DNA from: Azospirillum sp. TSH64
Lineage (GTDB): Bacteria; Pseudomonadota; Alphaproteobacteria; Azospirillales; Azospirillaceae
Direction: 5' to 3'
Assembly (NCBI RefSeq): GCF_003116035.1
Contig: NZ_LGQW01000015.1
Location: 1,681,876-1,745,875 of the forward strand
DNA: 64,000 nucleotides
The position numbers were made by a program, and so were the translations under genes. Of this stretch, positions 30,055-38,768 are shown in pieces. The notes under the pieces are model-generated. The model was not told the origin of the DNA. It made no database searches and worked only from the letters and a program-made list of their open reading frames with translations. How positions within the stretch are numbered: position 1 is the first letter of the stretch; the number at the start of each line of letters is the position of its first letter.

Positions 30055-30762
30055 ATGAAGCGTTTCTACAAGGCGGCGGGCGTCGGCAAGGTTGGGGGCG
30101 AGACCGAGGGCGGTTTCCGGGTCGAGCTGGACGGCCGCCCCGTGCGCAGCCCCGCCAAGGCGCCGCTGGTCTTCCCGAGCCTGCCGCTGGCCCAGGGCGT
30201 GGCTGACGAATGGGCGGCGCAGGGCGACCAGATCGACGCCCATTCCATGCCGCTGATGCAGCTGTCGAGCACCGCCGTTGATCTGATCCCGGTGAAGCGG
30301 CCGGAGATTGTTCCCGCCATCAGCGCCTATGCCGAAACCGACCTGTTGTGCTATCGCGCCGAACATCCCCAGCCGCTGGTGGAGCGGCAGGCCCGGCTCT
30401 GGCAGCCTCTGCTGGATTGGGCAGCGCTGACTTATGACGCGCCGCTTCATGTCTGCGCCGGGCTGATGCCCAAGCCGCAGCCGGACGAGGCTCTGGCCGC
30501 CCTGCGCCGGGTGGTGGAGCAGACGGACGACTGGTATCTGTCGGCGCTTCAGACCGCGACCGGCGTCTGCGGATCGATCATCGTCGCGCTTGCTCTGCTG
30601 GAAGGCCGTCTCAGCGCCGAGGAAGCGTTCGATGTCTCGCAGCTGGACGAAACCTACCAGATCGAGCAGTGGGGTGAAGACGCAGAGGCCACGAAACGCC
30701 GCACGAACGTTCGCGCGGAGATCGTGGCCTGTCGGCGCTTCGTGGATTTGCTGCGGGGCTGA
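30055..30762 (+). CDS. ATP12-family F1-ATPase assembly chaperone
   Basis: Homologue of mitochondrial ATP12, which binds the F1 alpha subunit during ATP synthase assembly. The 235-aa protein has the family N-terminus KRFYKAAGVG, a beta-rich stretch FRVELDGRPVRSP, EWAAQGDQI, and the C-terminal acidic EEAFDVSQLDETYQIEQWGE. Restricted largely to alphaproteobacteria and mitochondria, which supports the taxonomic call. It starts 3 bp after the HAD gene. Confidence 0.92.
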   Translation: MKRFYKAAGVGKVGGETEGGFRVELDGRPVRSPAKAPLVFPSLPLAQGVADEWAAQGDQIDAHSMPLMQLSSTAVDLIPVKRPEIVPAISAYAETDLLCYRAEHPQPLVERQARLWQPLLDWAALTYDAPLHVCAGLMPKPQPDEALAALRRVVEQTDDWYLSALQTATGVCGSIIVALALLEGRLSAEEAFDVSQLDETYQIEQWGEDAEATKRRTNVRAEIVACRRFVDLLRG

Positions 30763-30804
30763 AGGGCGGGGGCGGATGCCCCCACCTCGAATCGCAAGCA
30801 GCCC

Positions 30805-31347
30805 TTACTTCGCCGTGGTGGTGCCGGTCGTCGGGGCGGCGCCCGGGGCGACCGTTTCCTTCTCCGCCGGCTTGCGGTTCTTGTTCAGCGACGTCATGGT
30901 GTCGTCGTACTTGAAGTCCGGCATCGCCTTGACGTCGTCTCGGCTCATGCCGGCGAGGTTCAGGCGGTTGTTCTGAGAATCCCAGTTGGCGGCGCTGTAA
31001 TCGACCGCGACCTGCTTCTCGCCGATGCCGAGGAAGCCGCCCGAGCTGATCACCAGCTGCTTGGCCTGACCGGTGCCGTCGAGGATGACGTCGTCAACCT
31101 CGCCGATCTTGTTGTTGTCGCGGCCATAGACGTTCTTGCCGATCAGTTCGTCGGCGCTGGCGAGCTGGCCGCCCGTCGGGCCGGACTTGGTCATGCTGCT
31201 GTTGGTGGTGCTGTCCGGCGTTGCGGTGTTCGACATGCTGGACGTGGACGAGGACGGATTGCCCACGGTCGGCGACGAGGTCTGCGCGACGGCGACGCCC
31301 GTCATGAGAGCCAGCGAGGCGGCGGTGACGATCAGGGTGCGACGCAT
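30805..31347 (-). CDS. exported PRC-barrel domain protein
   Basis: A 180-aa protein with a signal peptide (MRRTLIVTAASLALMTGVA, cleavage after VAQ near residue 22), a Ser/Thr/Asn-rich linker and a PRC-barrel domain of about residues 60-130 (LIGKNVYGRDNNKIGEVDDV, then a GIGEKQVAVDYS turn). A Thr/Ala/Pro-rich tail follows. Such proteins are common stress-responsive envelope proteins of unknown mechanism. AAGGAG lies 9 bp before the ATG. A dyad GTTGTG-N11-CACAAC lies 20 bp upstream. Confidence 0.88.
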   Translation of the reverse strand: MRRTLIVTAASLALMTGVAVAQTSSPTVGNPSSSTSSMSNTATPDSTTNSSMTKSGPTGGQLASADELIGKNVYGRDNNKIGEVDDVILDGTGQAKQLVISSGGFLGIGEKQVAVDYSAANWDSQNNRLNLAGMSRDDVKAMPDFKYDDTMTSLNKNRKPAEKETVAPGAAPTTGTTTAK

Positions 31348-31366
31348 GAGGGTGGCTCCTTATGTC

Positions 31367-31389
31367 GTTGTGTCTGAAGACATCACAAC
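31367..31389. promoter_or_regulatory. inverted repeat upstream of the PRC-barrel gene
   Basis: GTTGTG (31367-31372) and CACAAC (31384-31389) flank an 11-bp centre, and an overlapping smaller dyad TGTCT/AGACA (31371-31382) lies inside. It sits 20 bp before the ATG on the minus strand, so it is an operator or 5' UTR hairpin candidate. No regulator is identifiable. Confidence 0.3.
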
Positions 31390-31443
31390 AACAGGAGCGA
31401 AGCCCGTTTGATCACTCCTTCCGGGAACTCTTTCGGTGTGTGA

Positions 31444-32358
31444 CTAACCCTTCGTGGTATGGTCCCACCCAGGTTCGCGCGGCGTCAGAACCGCCGGCCC
31501 TGCCTGAAAGCTCAGTCCGCTCTCGGCCGCGCGCTGCACATCCTCCAGCCGCAGCAAAGCGAGCGCGGCGCCGTCGCGGCCACTGCGCATTTCGCCGACG
31601 TCCTTGCCGTCCAGCGTCACCGGAGTGCCGGCGTCCGGCATCGGGCCGTCGACGGTGACCGGAAACAGCTTCTTCTTGATCAGGGCGCGGTATTTGGTGC
31701 GGGCGGTCAGCTCCTGCCCCATGTAGCAGCCCTTGTCCCAGGAAATGGCGTTCAGCGCGTCCATCCGGCTTTCCAGCGGGATCGATTTCTCCGGGATCAG
31801 GTCCAGCGTGCCGTCGGGGATGCCGAACGACAGGCGATGCCGGTCGTAGTCTGTGGCCTCGCGCGGCGCCAGACCGGCTGCCTCCAATGCCGCAAGCCCG
31901 TCCGCCGGCAGAAATAGGCGGGCCCCCAGCGCCGGCAGCCGCGGGTCGGTGAAGGCGACGCCGCCAGCGAAAGCCCGTGCCGCACCCGGTTCGTCCGGCA
32001 GGCCCAGCGCCTCCAGCGCGCCGGCCCCGAAGGCGACGACCACGCGAAGCTGCTCCGTCCGGTCCTCCAGCGCGATTTTCGAGCGCAGCTTGTACATCTT
32101 CAGCCGGCGCAACAGGTCGGCGCGGCGCTCCGTCTCCGGGTCCAGCAGCAGCACGGCGTCCGATTCTGCTCCCGACTCGATCAAGTTGAAATCATGAAGG
32201 AACTTGCCCTGCGGCGTCAGGAACAGGGCATAGGCGGCACGGTCCGGCGTGACCCGCAGCACGTCGTTGGACACCAGCCCTTGCAGGAACGCCTTGCGGT
32301 CCTCGCCCGTAACCGCCACCACGCTCCGCTGGTCCAAAACTGCGTAACCCGCCGACAT
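31444..32358 (-). CDS. ygfZ: folate-binding protein YgfZ, Fe-S cluster repair factor
   Basis: GcvT-like protein needed for maintenance of some iron-sulfur enzymes. The 304-aa product starts MSAGYAVLDQRSVVAVTGED and carries the diagnostic KGCYMGQELTAR motif with its essential Cys at about residue 210. ATG 32358 has GGAGGCGAGG just upstream; earlier in-frame starts lie in a region without coding bias. It is divergent from the ABC operon. Confidence 0.92.
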   Translation of the reverse strand: MSAGYAVLDQRSVVAVTGEDRKAFLQGLVSNDVLRVTPDRAAYALFLTPQGKFLHDFNLIESGAESDAVLLLDPETERRADLLRRLKMYKLRSKIALEDRTEQLRVVVAFGAGALEALGLPDEPGAARAFAGGVAFTDPRLPALGARLFLPADGLAALEAAGLAPREATDYDRHRLSFGIPDGTLDLIPEKSIPLESRMDALNAISWDKGCYMGQELTARTKYRALIKKKLFPVTVDGPMPDAGTPVTLDGKDVGEMRSGRDGAALALLRLEDVQRAAESGLSFQAGPAVLTPREPGWDHTTKG

Positions 32359-32506
32359 CCTCGCCTCCACATCATCCAATCGACTGAAGTGTTGGGCGGA
32401 ACGGCCCGGCTGGCAAGGGCTTGCCGCACTGCAATGCCCTGGCAATGAGCTGGGCGAAGGGCTGGGTTGCGGGAGCCGACTGTGGCATGATGACCAAAGC
32501 GGCAGA

Positions 32507-32523
32507 TGCATCACCGTTGGGCA
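32507..32523 (+). promoter_or_regulatory. NtrC-like binding site
   Basis: A 17-bp partial dyad TGCATCACCGTTGGGCA fits TGC-N11-GCA and agrees with the NtrC consensus TGCACC-N5-GGTGCA at 9 of 12 fixed positions. It is centred about 89 bp before the start site predicted from the -24/-12 element at 32578. The assignment is inference from pattern and spacing only. Confidence 0.35.
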
Positions 32524-32535
32524 GAGGATCGGTTG

Positions 32536-32564
32536 TTGACGGCCGGTGGTGCCGCCGGATTACT
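32536..32564 (+). promoter_or_regulatory. weak sigma-70-like promoter candidate
   Basis: TTGACG (32536-32541) and ATTACT (32559-32564) are separated by 17 bp. The -35 box is good and the -10 box poor (3 of 6). It would compete with or supplement the -24/-12 element just downstream. Confidence 0.3.
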
Positions 32565-32577
32565 CTGTTGGTAGCGG

Positions 32578-32593
32578 TGGCACGGCTTTGGCA
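32578..32593 (+). promoter_or_regulatory. -24/-12 (sigma-54) promoter candidate of the nucleoside ABC operon
   Basis: TGGCAC-GGCTT-TGGCA keeps the invariant GG (32579-32580) and GC (32591-32592) with exactly 10 bp between them and differs from TGGCAC-N5-TTGCA by one base. A start site near 32604 is predicted. That would exclude the ATG at 32594 as initiator and favour a TTG at 32633, where high-G/C codon bias also starts. Confidence 0.5.
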
Positions 32594-34210
32594 ATGCCAT
32601 ACAGGTTTGACCTTTTTCCGGATTGCTCCTCCTTGCCTTCGCACGCCGAGACCTACCCCCCGGACGCTCCGCCGCCCCGTTTGGAGCTGCGCGGCATCAC
32701 CAAGCGATTCCCCGGCTGTCTGGCCAACGACCATGTCGATCTCGTCCTGCAACCGGGCGAGATCCATGCGCTTCTGGGTGAGAACGGGGCCGGCAAGTCG
32801 ACCCTGGTCAAGATGATCTACGGGGTGCTGCACCCGGATGCCGGAACCATGTTGTGGCAGGGGGCGGAAACGGTTGTTCCCGACCCGGCCGGTGCGCGCC
32901 GTCTCGGCATCGGCATGGTGTTCCAGCATTTCTCGCTGTTCGACACGCTGACGGTGACCGAGAACATCGCGCTCGGCCTCGACAATGCCGGACCGATGGA
33001 TCAGCTCGCCGGCCGTATCCGCGAGGTGTCGGAACGCTACGGTCTGGCGCTGGACCCCGGCCGCCATGTCTTCCACCTGTCGGTGGGCGAGCGCCAGCGG
33101 GTGGAGATCGTGCGCTGCCTGCTGCAGGATCCGAAGCTGCTGATCATGGACGAGCCGACCTCCGTCCTGACGCCGCAGGAGGCGGCCAAGCTGTTCGAGA
33201 CGCTGCGCGTCCTGGCGGCGGAGGGCTGCACGATCCTCTACATCTCGCACAAGCTGGAGGAAATCCGCGCCCTGTGCAGCCGCGCCACCGTGCTGCGCGC
33301 CGGCAAGGTTGTGGGTGCCGCCGACCCGCGGCAGGAGACCGCGCGCAGCCTTGCCGAGATGATGATGGGGGCGGAACTGTCCACCCCCGAGCGACCGCCG
33401 CAGGGTGTGGCCGGCGTTGCCCGCCTGACGGTGCGCCACCTGTCCACCACCTCCGACAACCCCTTCGCCACCAATCTGAAGGACGTCAATTTCGAGGTGC
33501 GGGGGGGCGAGATTCTCGGCATCGCCGGTGTGGCCGGAAACGGGCAGGCGGAACTGATGGCGGCCTTGAGCGGCGAGGTTCTGCTCGCCGACGCCGACGC
33601 CGTGGTGATCGAGGGAACCTCGGCCGGGCATTTGGGACCGCGGGCCCGCCGGACGCTCGGCCTCGCCTTCGTGCCGGAGGAGCGGCTGGGCCGCGGTGCG
33701 GTGCCGGAACTGAGCCTGTCGGAGAACGCGCTGCTGTCCGGCTATGCCCGCGAGCCGCTGGTGCGCGGCGGCATGGTCCATTTCGCCCGCGCCCGCGCCT
33801 ACGCCGAGACGATCATCCGCGGCTTCAACGTCGTGGCGCACGGTCATCGGGCGGAAGCGCGGTCGCTGTCGGGCGGCAATCTGCAGAAATTCATCATCGG
33901 CCGCGAAATCCTGCAGAAGCCCAAGCTTCTGGTGGTCGGCCAACCGACCTGGGGTGTCGATGCAGGTGCTGCCGCGGCGATCCACAAGGCGCTGATCGAT
34001 CTGGCGCGGTCGGGTGCGGCGGTGCTGGTCATCAGCCAGGATCTGGATGAGCTGTTCGTGCTGAGCGACCGGATTTCCGTGCTGTTCCATGGCCGCCTGT
34101 CCGACAGCCGGCCGACGCACGAGACGACGGTGGAGCGCATCGGCCTGCTGATGGGCGGCCTGTTCGGCACGCCGCCGGACGAAGACGGGGAGATCACGCG
34201 TGCGGTCTGA
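32594..34210 (+). CDS. BMP-type nucleoside/purine ABC transporter, duplicated ATPase
   Basis: Energises uptake by the two permeases that follow. Two ABC domains are fused. The first has GENGAGKST, LSVGERQRVEI and LLIMDEPTS. The second has the degenerate GVAGNGQAEL in place of Walker A, LSGGNLQKFIIGREI, and LLVVGQPTWGVD, in which the usual acidic DEP is replaced. This asymmetry is normal for the RbsA/NupO-type family. The start is uncertain: ATG 32594 gives 538 aa, while TTG 32633 fits codon bias and the sigma-54-like element better. Substrate is inferred from the operon, not seen. Confidence 0.88.
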   Translation: MPYRFDLFPDCSSLPSHAETYPPDAPPPRLELRGITKRFPGCLANDHVDLVLQPGEIHALLGENGAGKSTLVKMIYGVLHPDAGTMLWQGAETVVPDPAGARRLGIGMVFQHFSLFDTLTVTENIALGLDNAGPMDQLAGRIREVSERYGLALDPGRHVFHLSVGERQRVEIVRCLLQDPKLLIMDEPTSVLTPQEAAKLFETLRVLAAEGCTILYISHKLEEIRALCSRATVLRAGKVVGAADPRQETARSLAEMMMGAELSTPERPPQGVAGVARLTVRHLSTTSDNPFATNLKDVNFEVRGGEILGIAGVAGNGQAELMAALSGEVLLADADAVVIEGTSAGHLGPRARRTLGLAFVPEERLGRGAVPELSLSENALLSGYAREPLVRGGMVHFARARAYAETIIRGFNVVAHGHRAEARSLSGGNLQKFIIGREILQKPKLLVVGQPTWGVDAGAAAAIHKALIDLARSGAAVLVISQDLDELFVLSDRISVLFHGRLSDSRPTHETTVERIGLLMGGLFGTPPDEDGEITRAV

Positions 34211-34237
34211 TGGTTTTTTGAGCACCGGAGACGCCGC

Positions 34238-35314
34238 ATGAGCTTCATCCGTCTTGAACCGCGCGGGCAGGCGTCGAAGACCATGGTCTACGTCACGCCG
34301 CTTCTGGCGGTGGCGCTGACCCTGCTCAGCGGCTTCATCCTGTTCCTGGCGATGGGCTTCGACCCGTTGAAGGCGCTTTATTCCTTTTTCGTCGCGCCCG
34401 TGACCTCGGTCCGCGGTATCGGCGAACTGGTGGTGAAGGCGACGCCGCTGGTGCTGTGCGCCGTCGGGCTCGCCATCGGCTTCCGCGCCAATGTCTGGAA
34501 CATCGGCGCCGAAGGGCAGCTGACGCTGGGCGCCATCACCGGCGGCGGGCTGGCGCTTGCCTTCTATGGCGAGGGCGGTTGGTGGCTGTTGCCGATGATG
34601 GTGATCGGCGGAGCCGTCGGCGGGGCGGTCTGGGCGGCGGTACCGGCCTTTCTGCGGCTGCGCTTCAACGCCAGTGAGATCCTGACCAGCCTGATGCTGA
34701 ATTACGTGGCGCTGCTGCTGCTGAACTATCTGGTCCATGGCCCATTCCGCGATCCCGACGGCTTCGCCTTCCCCGAATCGCGGCTGTTCGAGGCCGAGGC
34801 CACGCTGCCGATCCTGTGGGCCGGGACCCGCGTCCATTTCGGCGCGCTGCTTGCCCTGCTGGCGGTGGCGGGCGGCTGGCTGTTGATCGCCCGGACCTTC
34901 ATCGGCTTCCAGATCAAGGTGATCGGGCTGACCCCGGCCGCCGCCGGCTATGCCGGTTTCGACCAGAAGCGAATCGTCTGGCTGACGCTGCTGCTGTCGG
35001 GGGCGCTGGCCGGCATTGCCGGCATGGGCGAGGTCGCCGGGCCCATCGGCCAGATCACCGCCAGCATCTCGCCCGGCTACGGTTATACCGCCATCATCGT
35101 CGCCTTCCTCGGCCGGCTGCATCCGGTCGGCATCCTGCTGGCGGCCTTGCTGATGGCGCTGTCCTTCATCGGCGGCGAGGCGGCGCAGATCGCCATGGGC
35201 CTGCCCAAGGCCATCACCGGAGTGTTCCAGGGCATGCTTCTGTTCTTCCTGCTGGCGAGCGACGTGCTGATCCGCTATCGGGTCCGCTTCGGTGCGCGGA
35301 GGGCCGCGGCATGA
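34238..35314 (+). CDS. BMP-type ABC transporter permease 1
   Basis: Membrane subunit of 358 aa with about nine helices and the BPD_transp_2 signature region (VGLAIGFRANVWNIGAEGQL, about residues 72-91) that contacts the ATPase. A matching GLTPAAAGYAGF segment occurs in the C-terminal half. The relatively long N-terminal soluble start (SFIRLEPRGQASK) is typical of the first permease of nucleoside systems. It overlaps the next permease by 4 bp (ATGA). Confidence 0.9.
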   Translation: MSFIRLEPRGQASKTMVYVTPLLAVALTLLSGFILFLAMGFDPLKALYSFFVAPVTSVRGIGELVVKATPLVLCAVGLAIGFRANVWNIGAEGQLTLGAITGGGLALAFYGEGGWWLLPMMVIGGAVGGAVWAAVPAFLRLRFNASEILTSLMLNYVALLLLNYLVHGPFRDPDGFAFPESRLFEAEATLPILWAGTRVHFGALLALLAVAGGWLLIARTFIGFQIKVIGLTPAAAGYAGFDQKRIVWLTLLLSGALAGIAGMGEVAGPIGQITASISPGYGYTAIIVAFLGRLHPVGILLAALLMALSFIGGEAAQIAMGLPKAITGVFQGMLLFFLLASDVLIRYRVRFGARRAAA

Positions 35315-36240
35315 GCGACCTTGCCTTGATCGGCCCGATCCTGGCCGCAATGTTCGCGGCGGCGACGCCGCTGCTGTTCGCCGCCTTGGGCGAGCTGGTG
35401 GTCGAGAAGTCGGGTGTCCTCAACCTGGGTGTCGAGGGCATGATGCTGGTCGGCGCCGTCTGCGGCTTCGCCGTCACGGTTCAGACCGGCAGCCCCGTCA
35501 CCGGTTTCCTCGTCGCGGCCTTCGCCGGCGCCGCCACCGCCTCGCTGTTTGCCGTGCTGACCCTGTTCCTGCTCGCCAACCAGGTGGCGACCGGGCTCGC
35601 GCTGACCCTGTTCGGCGTCGGCCTGTCGGCGCTGATCGGGCAGGGCTTCGTCGGCATTCCGCTGGAGGGCCTGCCCAAGCTCCACATCCCCGGCCTGACC
35701 GACCTGCCGGTGGTGGGGCAGGCGCTGTTCGGCCAGGACATCATGGTTTATCTGGCGGTCGCCGCCGTGCCGCTGGTCCACCTGTTCCTCTACCGCAGCC
35801 GCGCCGGTCTCGTCCTGCGCGCGGTGGGGGAGAACCACACGGCCGCCCATGCGCTGGGCTACAAGGTCCTGCGCATCCGCTTTTTCGCCGTGCTGTTCGG
35901 CGGCGCCATGGCCGGGCTGGGCGGTGCCTTCCTGTCGATGGACTACACGCCGATGTGGGCGGAGAACATGACTTCGGGCCGCGGCTGGATCGCGCTGGCG
36001 CTGGTGGTCTTCGCCACCTGGAAGCCGGTGCGCGCCATGCTCGGCGCCTGGCTGTTCGGCGGCGTCACCATCCTGCAGCTGCATGTCCAGGGGCTGGGCA
36101 TCGACGTGCCGTCGCAGCTCTTGTCGATGCTGCCGTATCTGGCTACCGTTCTGGTCCTGGTGCTGATTTCGCGGGACGTCGCCCGCATCCGCCTGAACGC
36201 GCCGGCCTGTCTGGGAAAACTGTTTCATCCCGATGCTTGA
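35311..36240 (+). CDS. BMP-type ABC transporter permease 2
   Basis: Second membrane subunit, 309 aa, about eight helices. It has the family N-terminus with FAALGELVVEKSGVLNLGVE followed by GMM, the ATPase-contacting loop in this class. It forms a heterodimer with permease 1 in known relatives. The ATG lies inside the stop of the preceding gene, so translation is probably coupled. Confidence 0.9.
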   Translation: MSDLALIGPILAAMFAAATPLLFAALGELVVEKSGVLNLGVEGMMLVGAVCGFAVTVQTGSPVTGFLVAAFAGAATASLFAVLTLFLLANQVATGLALTLFGVGLSALIGQGFVGIPLEGLPKLHIPGLTDLPVVGQALFGQDIMVYLAVAAVPLVHLFLYRSRAGLVLRAVGENHTAAHALGYKVLRIRFFAVLFGGAMAGLGGAFLSMDYTPMWAENMTSGRGWIALALVVFATWKPVRAMLGAWLFGGVTILQLHVQGLGIDVPSQLLSMLPYLATVLVLVLISRDVARIRLNAPACLGKLFHPDA

Positions 36241-36303
36241 CGCGTCGTTTTGAAAACGAAACAAAGCCCATATCTCACGACATCAAGAATAAGGAGCGTC
36301 GAC

Positions 36304-37407
36304 GTGAACAGAAGGACGATGGGCAAGACGGTGCTGGGTCTGGCCGGTGCCGCGATCGCGCTGAGCGTGGGGCTGGGTGCCGGCATGGGCTCCGCCTTCG
36401 CGCAGGAGAAGCTGAAGGTCGGCTTCGTCTATGTCGGCCCGGTCAGCGACCATGGCTACAGCTATCAGCACGACCAGGGCCGTCTGGCCGTGGAGAAGGC
36501 GCTGGGCGACAAGGTCACCACCACCTTCGTCGAGAATGTGCCGGAAGGCGCCGACGCCGAGCGCGTGATCGAGCAGCTGGCGGCCAGCGGCCACAAGCTG
36601 ATCTTCACCACCTCCTTCGGCTTCATGAACCCGACGCTGAAGGTGGCCAAGCGCCATCCCGACGTGAAGTTCGAGCATGCCACCGGTTACAAGCGCGCCG
36701 AGAACGTCGCGACCTATTCCGGCCGTTTCTATGAGGGCCGTACGGTGGTGGGCGCCATCGCCGGCAAGATGACCAAGTCGAACATCATCGGCTACATCGG
36801 CTCCTACCCGATTCCCGAGGTGGTCGGCGGCATCAACGCCTTCACCATCGCGCTGCGCGAGCAGAACCCGAAGGCCGAGGTCCGCGTGGTCTGGGTCAAC
36901 AGCTGGTACGATCCCGGCAAGGAAGCCGAGGCGGCCAAGGCGCTGATCGACCAGGGTGCCGACATCATTGTCCAGCACACCGACAGCCCCGCCCCGATCC
37001 AGACCGCGCAGGAGCGCGGGCTGTGGTCGGTCGGCCAGTCGTCCGACATGACCCGCTTCGGTCCGAAGTCGCACCTGACCGCGATCGTCGAGGACTGGAA
37101 CGGCTACTATGTCGACCGCGTGAAGGCGGTTCTCGACGGCAGCTGGAAGCCGATCGACACCTGGGGCGGCATCAGCACCGGCATGGTCGAGCTGGCCCCC
37201 TACAACCCGGCGATTCCGGCCGACGTCGTGAAGATGGCCGACCAGATCAAGGCCGACATCGTGTCCGGCAAACGCCACTCCTTCCAGGGTCCGGTCAAGG
37301 ACCAGTCCGGCAAGGTCGTGATCCCGGAAGGCAAGTCCGCCACCGACGAGCAGATCCTGAAGATGGACTGGTACGTCGAAGGCGTGCAGGGCAAGGTTCC
37401 GAAGTAA
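36304..37407 (+). CDS. BMP-family ABC transporter substrate-binding protein
   Basis: Periplasmic binding protein of the BmpA/PnrA-like class (367 aa), which in characterised members binds purine nucleosides or related compounds. A signal peptide spans about residues 1-31 (ends GSAFAQ). Mature features are KVGFVYVGPVSDHGYSY at the N-terminus, FTTSFGFMNP and an SSDM region near the hinge. The GTG start has AAGGAG 7 bp upstream; an ATG five codons later is an alternative. Last gene of the operon, ended by a 17-bp stem terminator. Confidence 0.9.
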   Translation: MNRRTMGKTVLGLAGAAIALSVGLGAGMGSAFAQEKLKVGFVYVGPVSDHGYSYQHDQGRLAVEKALGDKVTTTFVENVPEGADAERVIEQLAASGHKLIFTTSFGFMNPTLKVAKRHPDVKFEHATGYKRAENVATYSGRFYEGRTVVGAIAGKMTKSNIIGYIGSYPIPEVVGGINAFTIALREQNPKAEVRVVWVNSWYDPGKEAEAAKALIDQGADIIVQHTDSPAPIQTAQERGLWSVGQSSDMTRFGPKSHLTAIVEDWNGYYVDRVKAVLDGSWKPIDTWGGISTGMVELAPYNPAIPADVVKMADQIKADIVSGKRHSFQGPVKDQSGKVVIPEGKSATDEQILKMDWYVEGVQGKVPK

Positions 37408-37414
37408 GCGTCGT

Positions 37415-37469
37415 ACGGCGCTTCCGACCGGGGGGTGATAATCTCCGGTCGGAAGCGCCGTCCGTTTTT
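37415..37469 (+). terminator. strong terminator after the nucleoside ABC operon
   Basis: A perfect 17-bp stem (37415-37431 with 37445-37461) is followed by CCGTTTTT. The T-tract overlaps the stop codon of the convergent gene (37468-37470), so the element also marks that gene's end. Confidence 0.85.
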
Positions 37470-37938
37470 ACAGATACTCGCCCAGCAGGCGCAGGAACGG
37501 ACGCGCTTCCTGCAGGACCAGGATGGTCTGGTGGAACAGGTCCTCGGGCGAGGCGTGGTGTTCCAGCCGGATTTCCGAGAACAGGATGATCTTCTGTCCG
37601 CCCTGAACGATGAAGCGGACATGCGGCAGTCCTTCGATCCCGCGCAGGACCGCCAGCAGGGCGCGGCGGCGCTCCGGAGCCTGGGCCGTGTAGGGCACGT
37701 GGCCGACATCCGCCCAGATCTGGCAGATCGAGCCGCCGCCGTCCTCCGGCCCTTCATGCCGGACGGCGACGTTGAAGGGCAGCCCGTCGGCCATGAAGGT
37801 CAGCTTGCAGGGACGGGGCGGCTTGGCGATGCCGAGAACGCCCTCGGACGTCATCTCGATCGAACCGGGATTGATGGGCAGGGCGCCGTCCGGCACTTCG
37901 GCCAGCGATTGAATGGTCTTCAGATCGGGAACGGACAA
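37468..37938 (-). CDS. conserved hypothetical protein, 156 aa
   Basis: No signal peptide or membrane segment. An N-terminal beta-type part ([19 protein letters not shown]) precedes [38 protein letters not shown] and a C-terminal helix ([20 protein letters not shown]). The overall beta-then-helix pattern vaguely resembles YbjN or secretion-chaperone-like folds, but I would not assign one. Coding bias is clear. It is convergent with the ABC operon and divergent from psd. Confidence 0.78.
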   Translation of the reverse strand: MSVPDLKTIQSLAEVPDGALPINPGSIEMTSEGVLGIAKPPRPCKLTFMADGLPFNVAVRHEGPEDGGGSICQIWADVGHVPYTAQAPERRRALLAVLRGIEGLPHVRFIVQGGQKIILFSEIRLEHHASPEDLFHQTILVLQEARPFLRLLGEYL

Positions 37939-38069
37939 GGCGGCACGCTCGGCTTCAGGGGCAATGGAGACGACAGCATGGGCTCCGCCCGCTAAAATTC
38001 TGTAAAGGCTTGCAACGCACAGCTAGAATGGCTGTTCGCTGTGGTCTGAAAATACGAAGAAAGCAGGCG

Positions 38070-38768
38070 ATGTCCGCCATCGATACCGTCGTCGTCCCCA
38101 TCCACCGAGCCGGCTGGCCCTTCATCGCCGGTTTCGCGGTGGTCTCCCTGATCCTGGGTCTCGCCGTCTGGGCGCCGCTCGGCTGGATCGGCCTGGTGCT
38201 CACCCTGTGGTGCGCCTACTTTTTCCGCGATCCCGACCGGGTGACGCCGACGCGGCCCGGACTGCTGGTCAGCCCCGCCGACGGGCGCGTCACCATGATC
38301 GTCCAGGCGGTTCCGCCCAAGGAGCTCGGCATGGGGGACAAGGCGCTGACCCGGATCAGCGTGTTCCTCAACGTGTTCAACGTCCATGTCAACCGCGTGC
38401 CGGCCGACGGCACCATCGTGGCCGCCGAATACCACAAGGGCACCTTCGTCAATGCCGCGCTGGACAAGGCGAGCGACGAGAACGAGCGGATGGCCTTCCG
38501 CCATCGCCTGCCGGACGGGCGCGAGATCGCCTATGTCCAGATCGCCGGCCTGGTGGCGCGCCGCATCCTGTGGTGGGTCAAGGCCGGGCAGCAGGTGAAG
38601 GCGGGCGAGCGCTTCGGCCTGATCCGATTCGGCAGCCGCACCGACATCTATCTGCCCGACGGCGTCGCCCCGCTGGTCTGCGTCGGCCAGACCGCCATCG
38701 GCGGCGAGACGATCCTGGCCGACCTGGACGGGACCGAAGCGCAGCGGCAGGGGGATGTGCGGCGATGA
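38070..38768 (+). CDS. psd: phosphatidylserine decarboxylase proenzyme
   Basis: Makes phosphatidylethanolamine from phosphatidylserine. The 232-aa protein is the short bacterial type: an N-terminal hydrophobic pair (about 13-55), FFRDPDR, the conserved [17 protein letters not shown], and the self-cleavage site FGSRTD near the C-terminus, where Ser becomes the pyruvoyl group. ATG 38070 was chosen; the longer frame from 38010 adds a Lys/Arg leader without coding bias. It overlaps pssA by 4 bp. Confidence 0.94.
   Translation: MSAIDTVVVPIHRAGWPFIAGFAVVSLILGLAVWAPLGWIGLVLTLWCAYFFRDPDRVTPTRPGLLVSPADGRVTMIVQAVPPKELGMGDKALTRISVFLNVFNVHVNRVPADGTIVAAEYHKGTFVNAALDKASDENERMAFRHRLPDGREIAYVQIAGLVARRILWWVKAGQQVKAGERFGLIRFGSRTDIYLPDGVAPLVCVGQTAIGGETILADLDGTEAQRQGDVRR

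Noticed and set aside
32372-35350. A 992-codon minus-strand open frame across the nucleoside transporter genes
   Set aside because: Same cause: a shadow of high-G+C coding DNA. The true genes on the plus strand carry complete ABC signatures.
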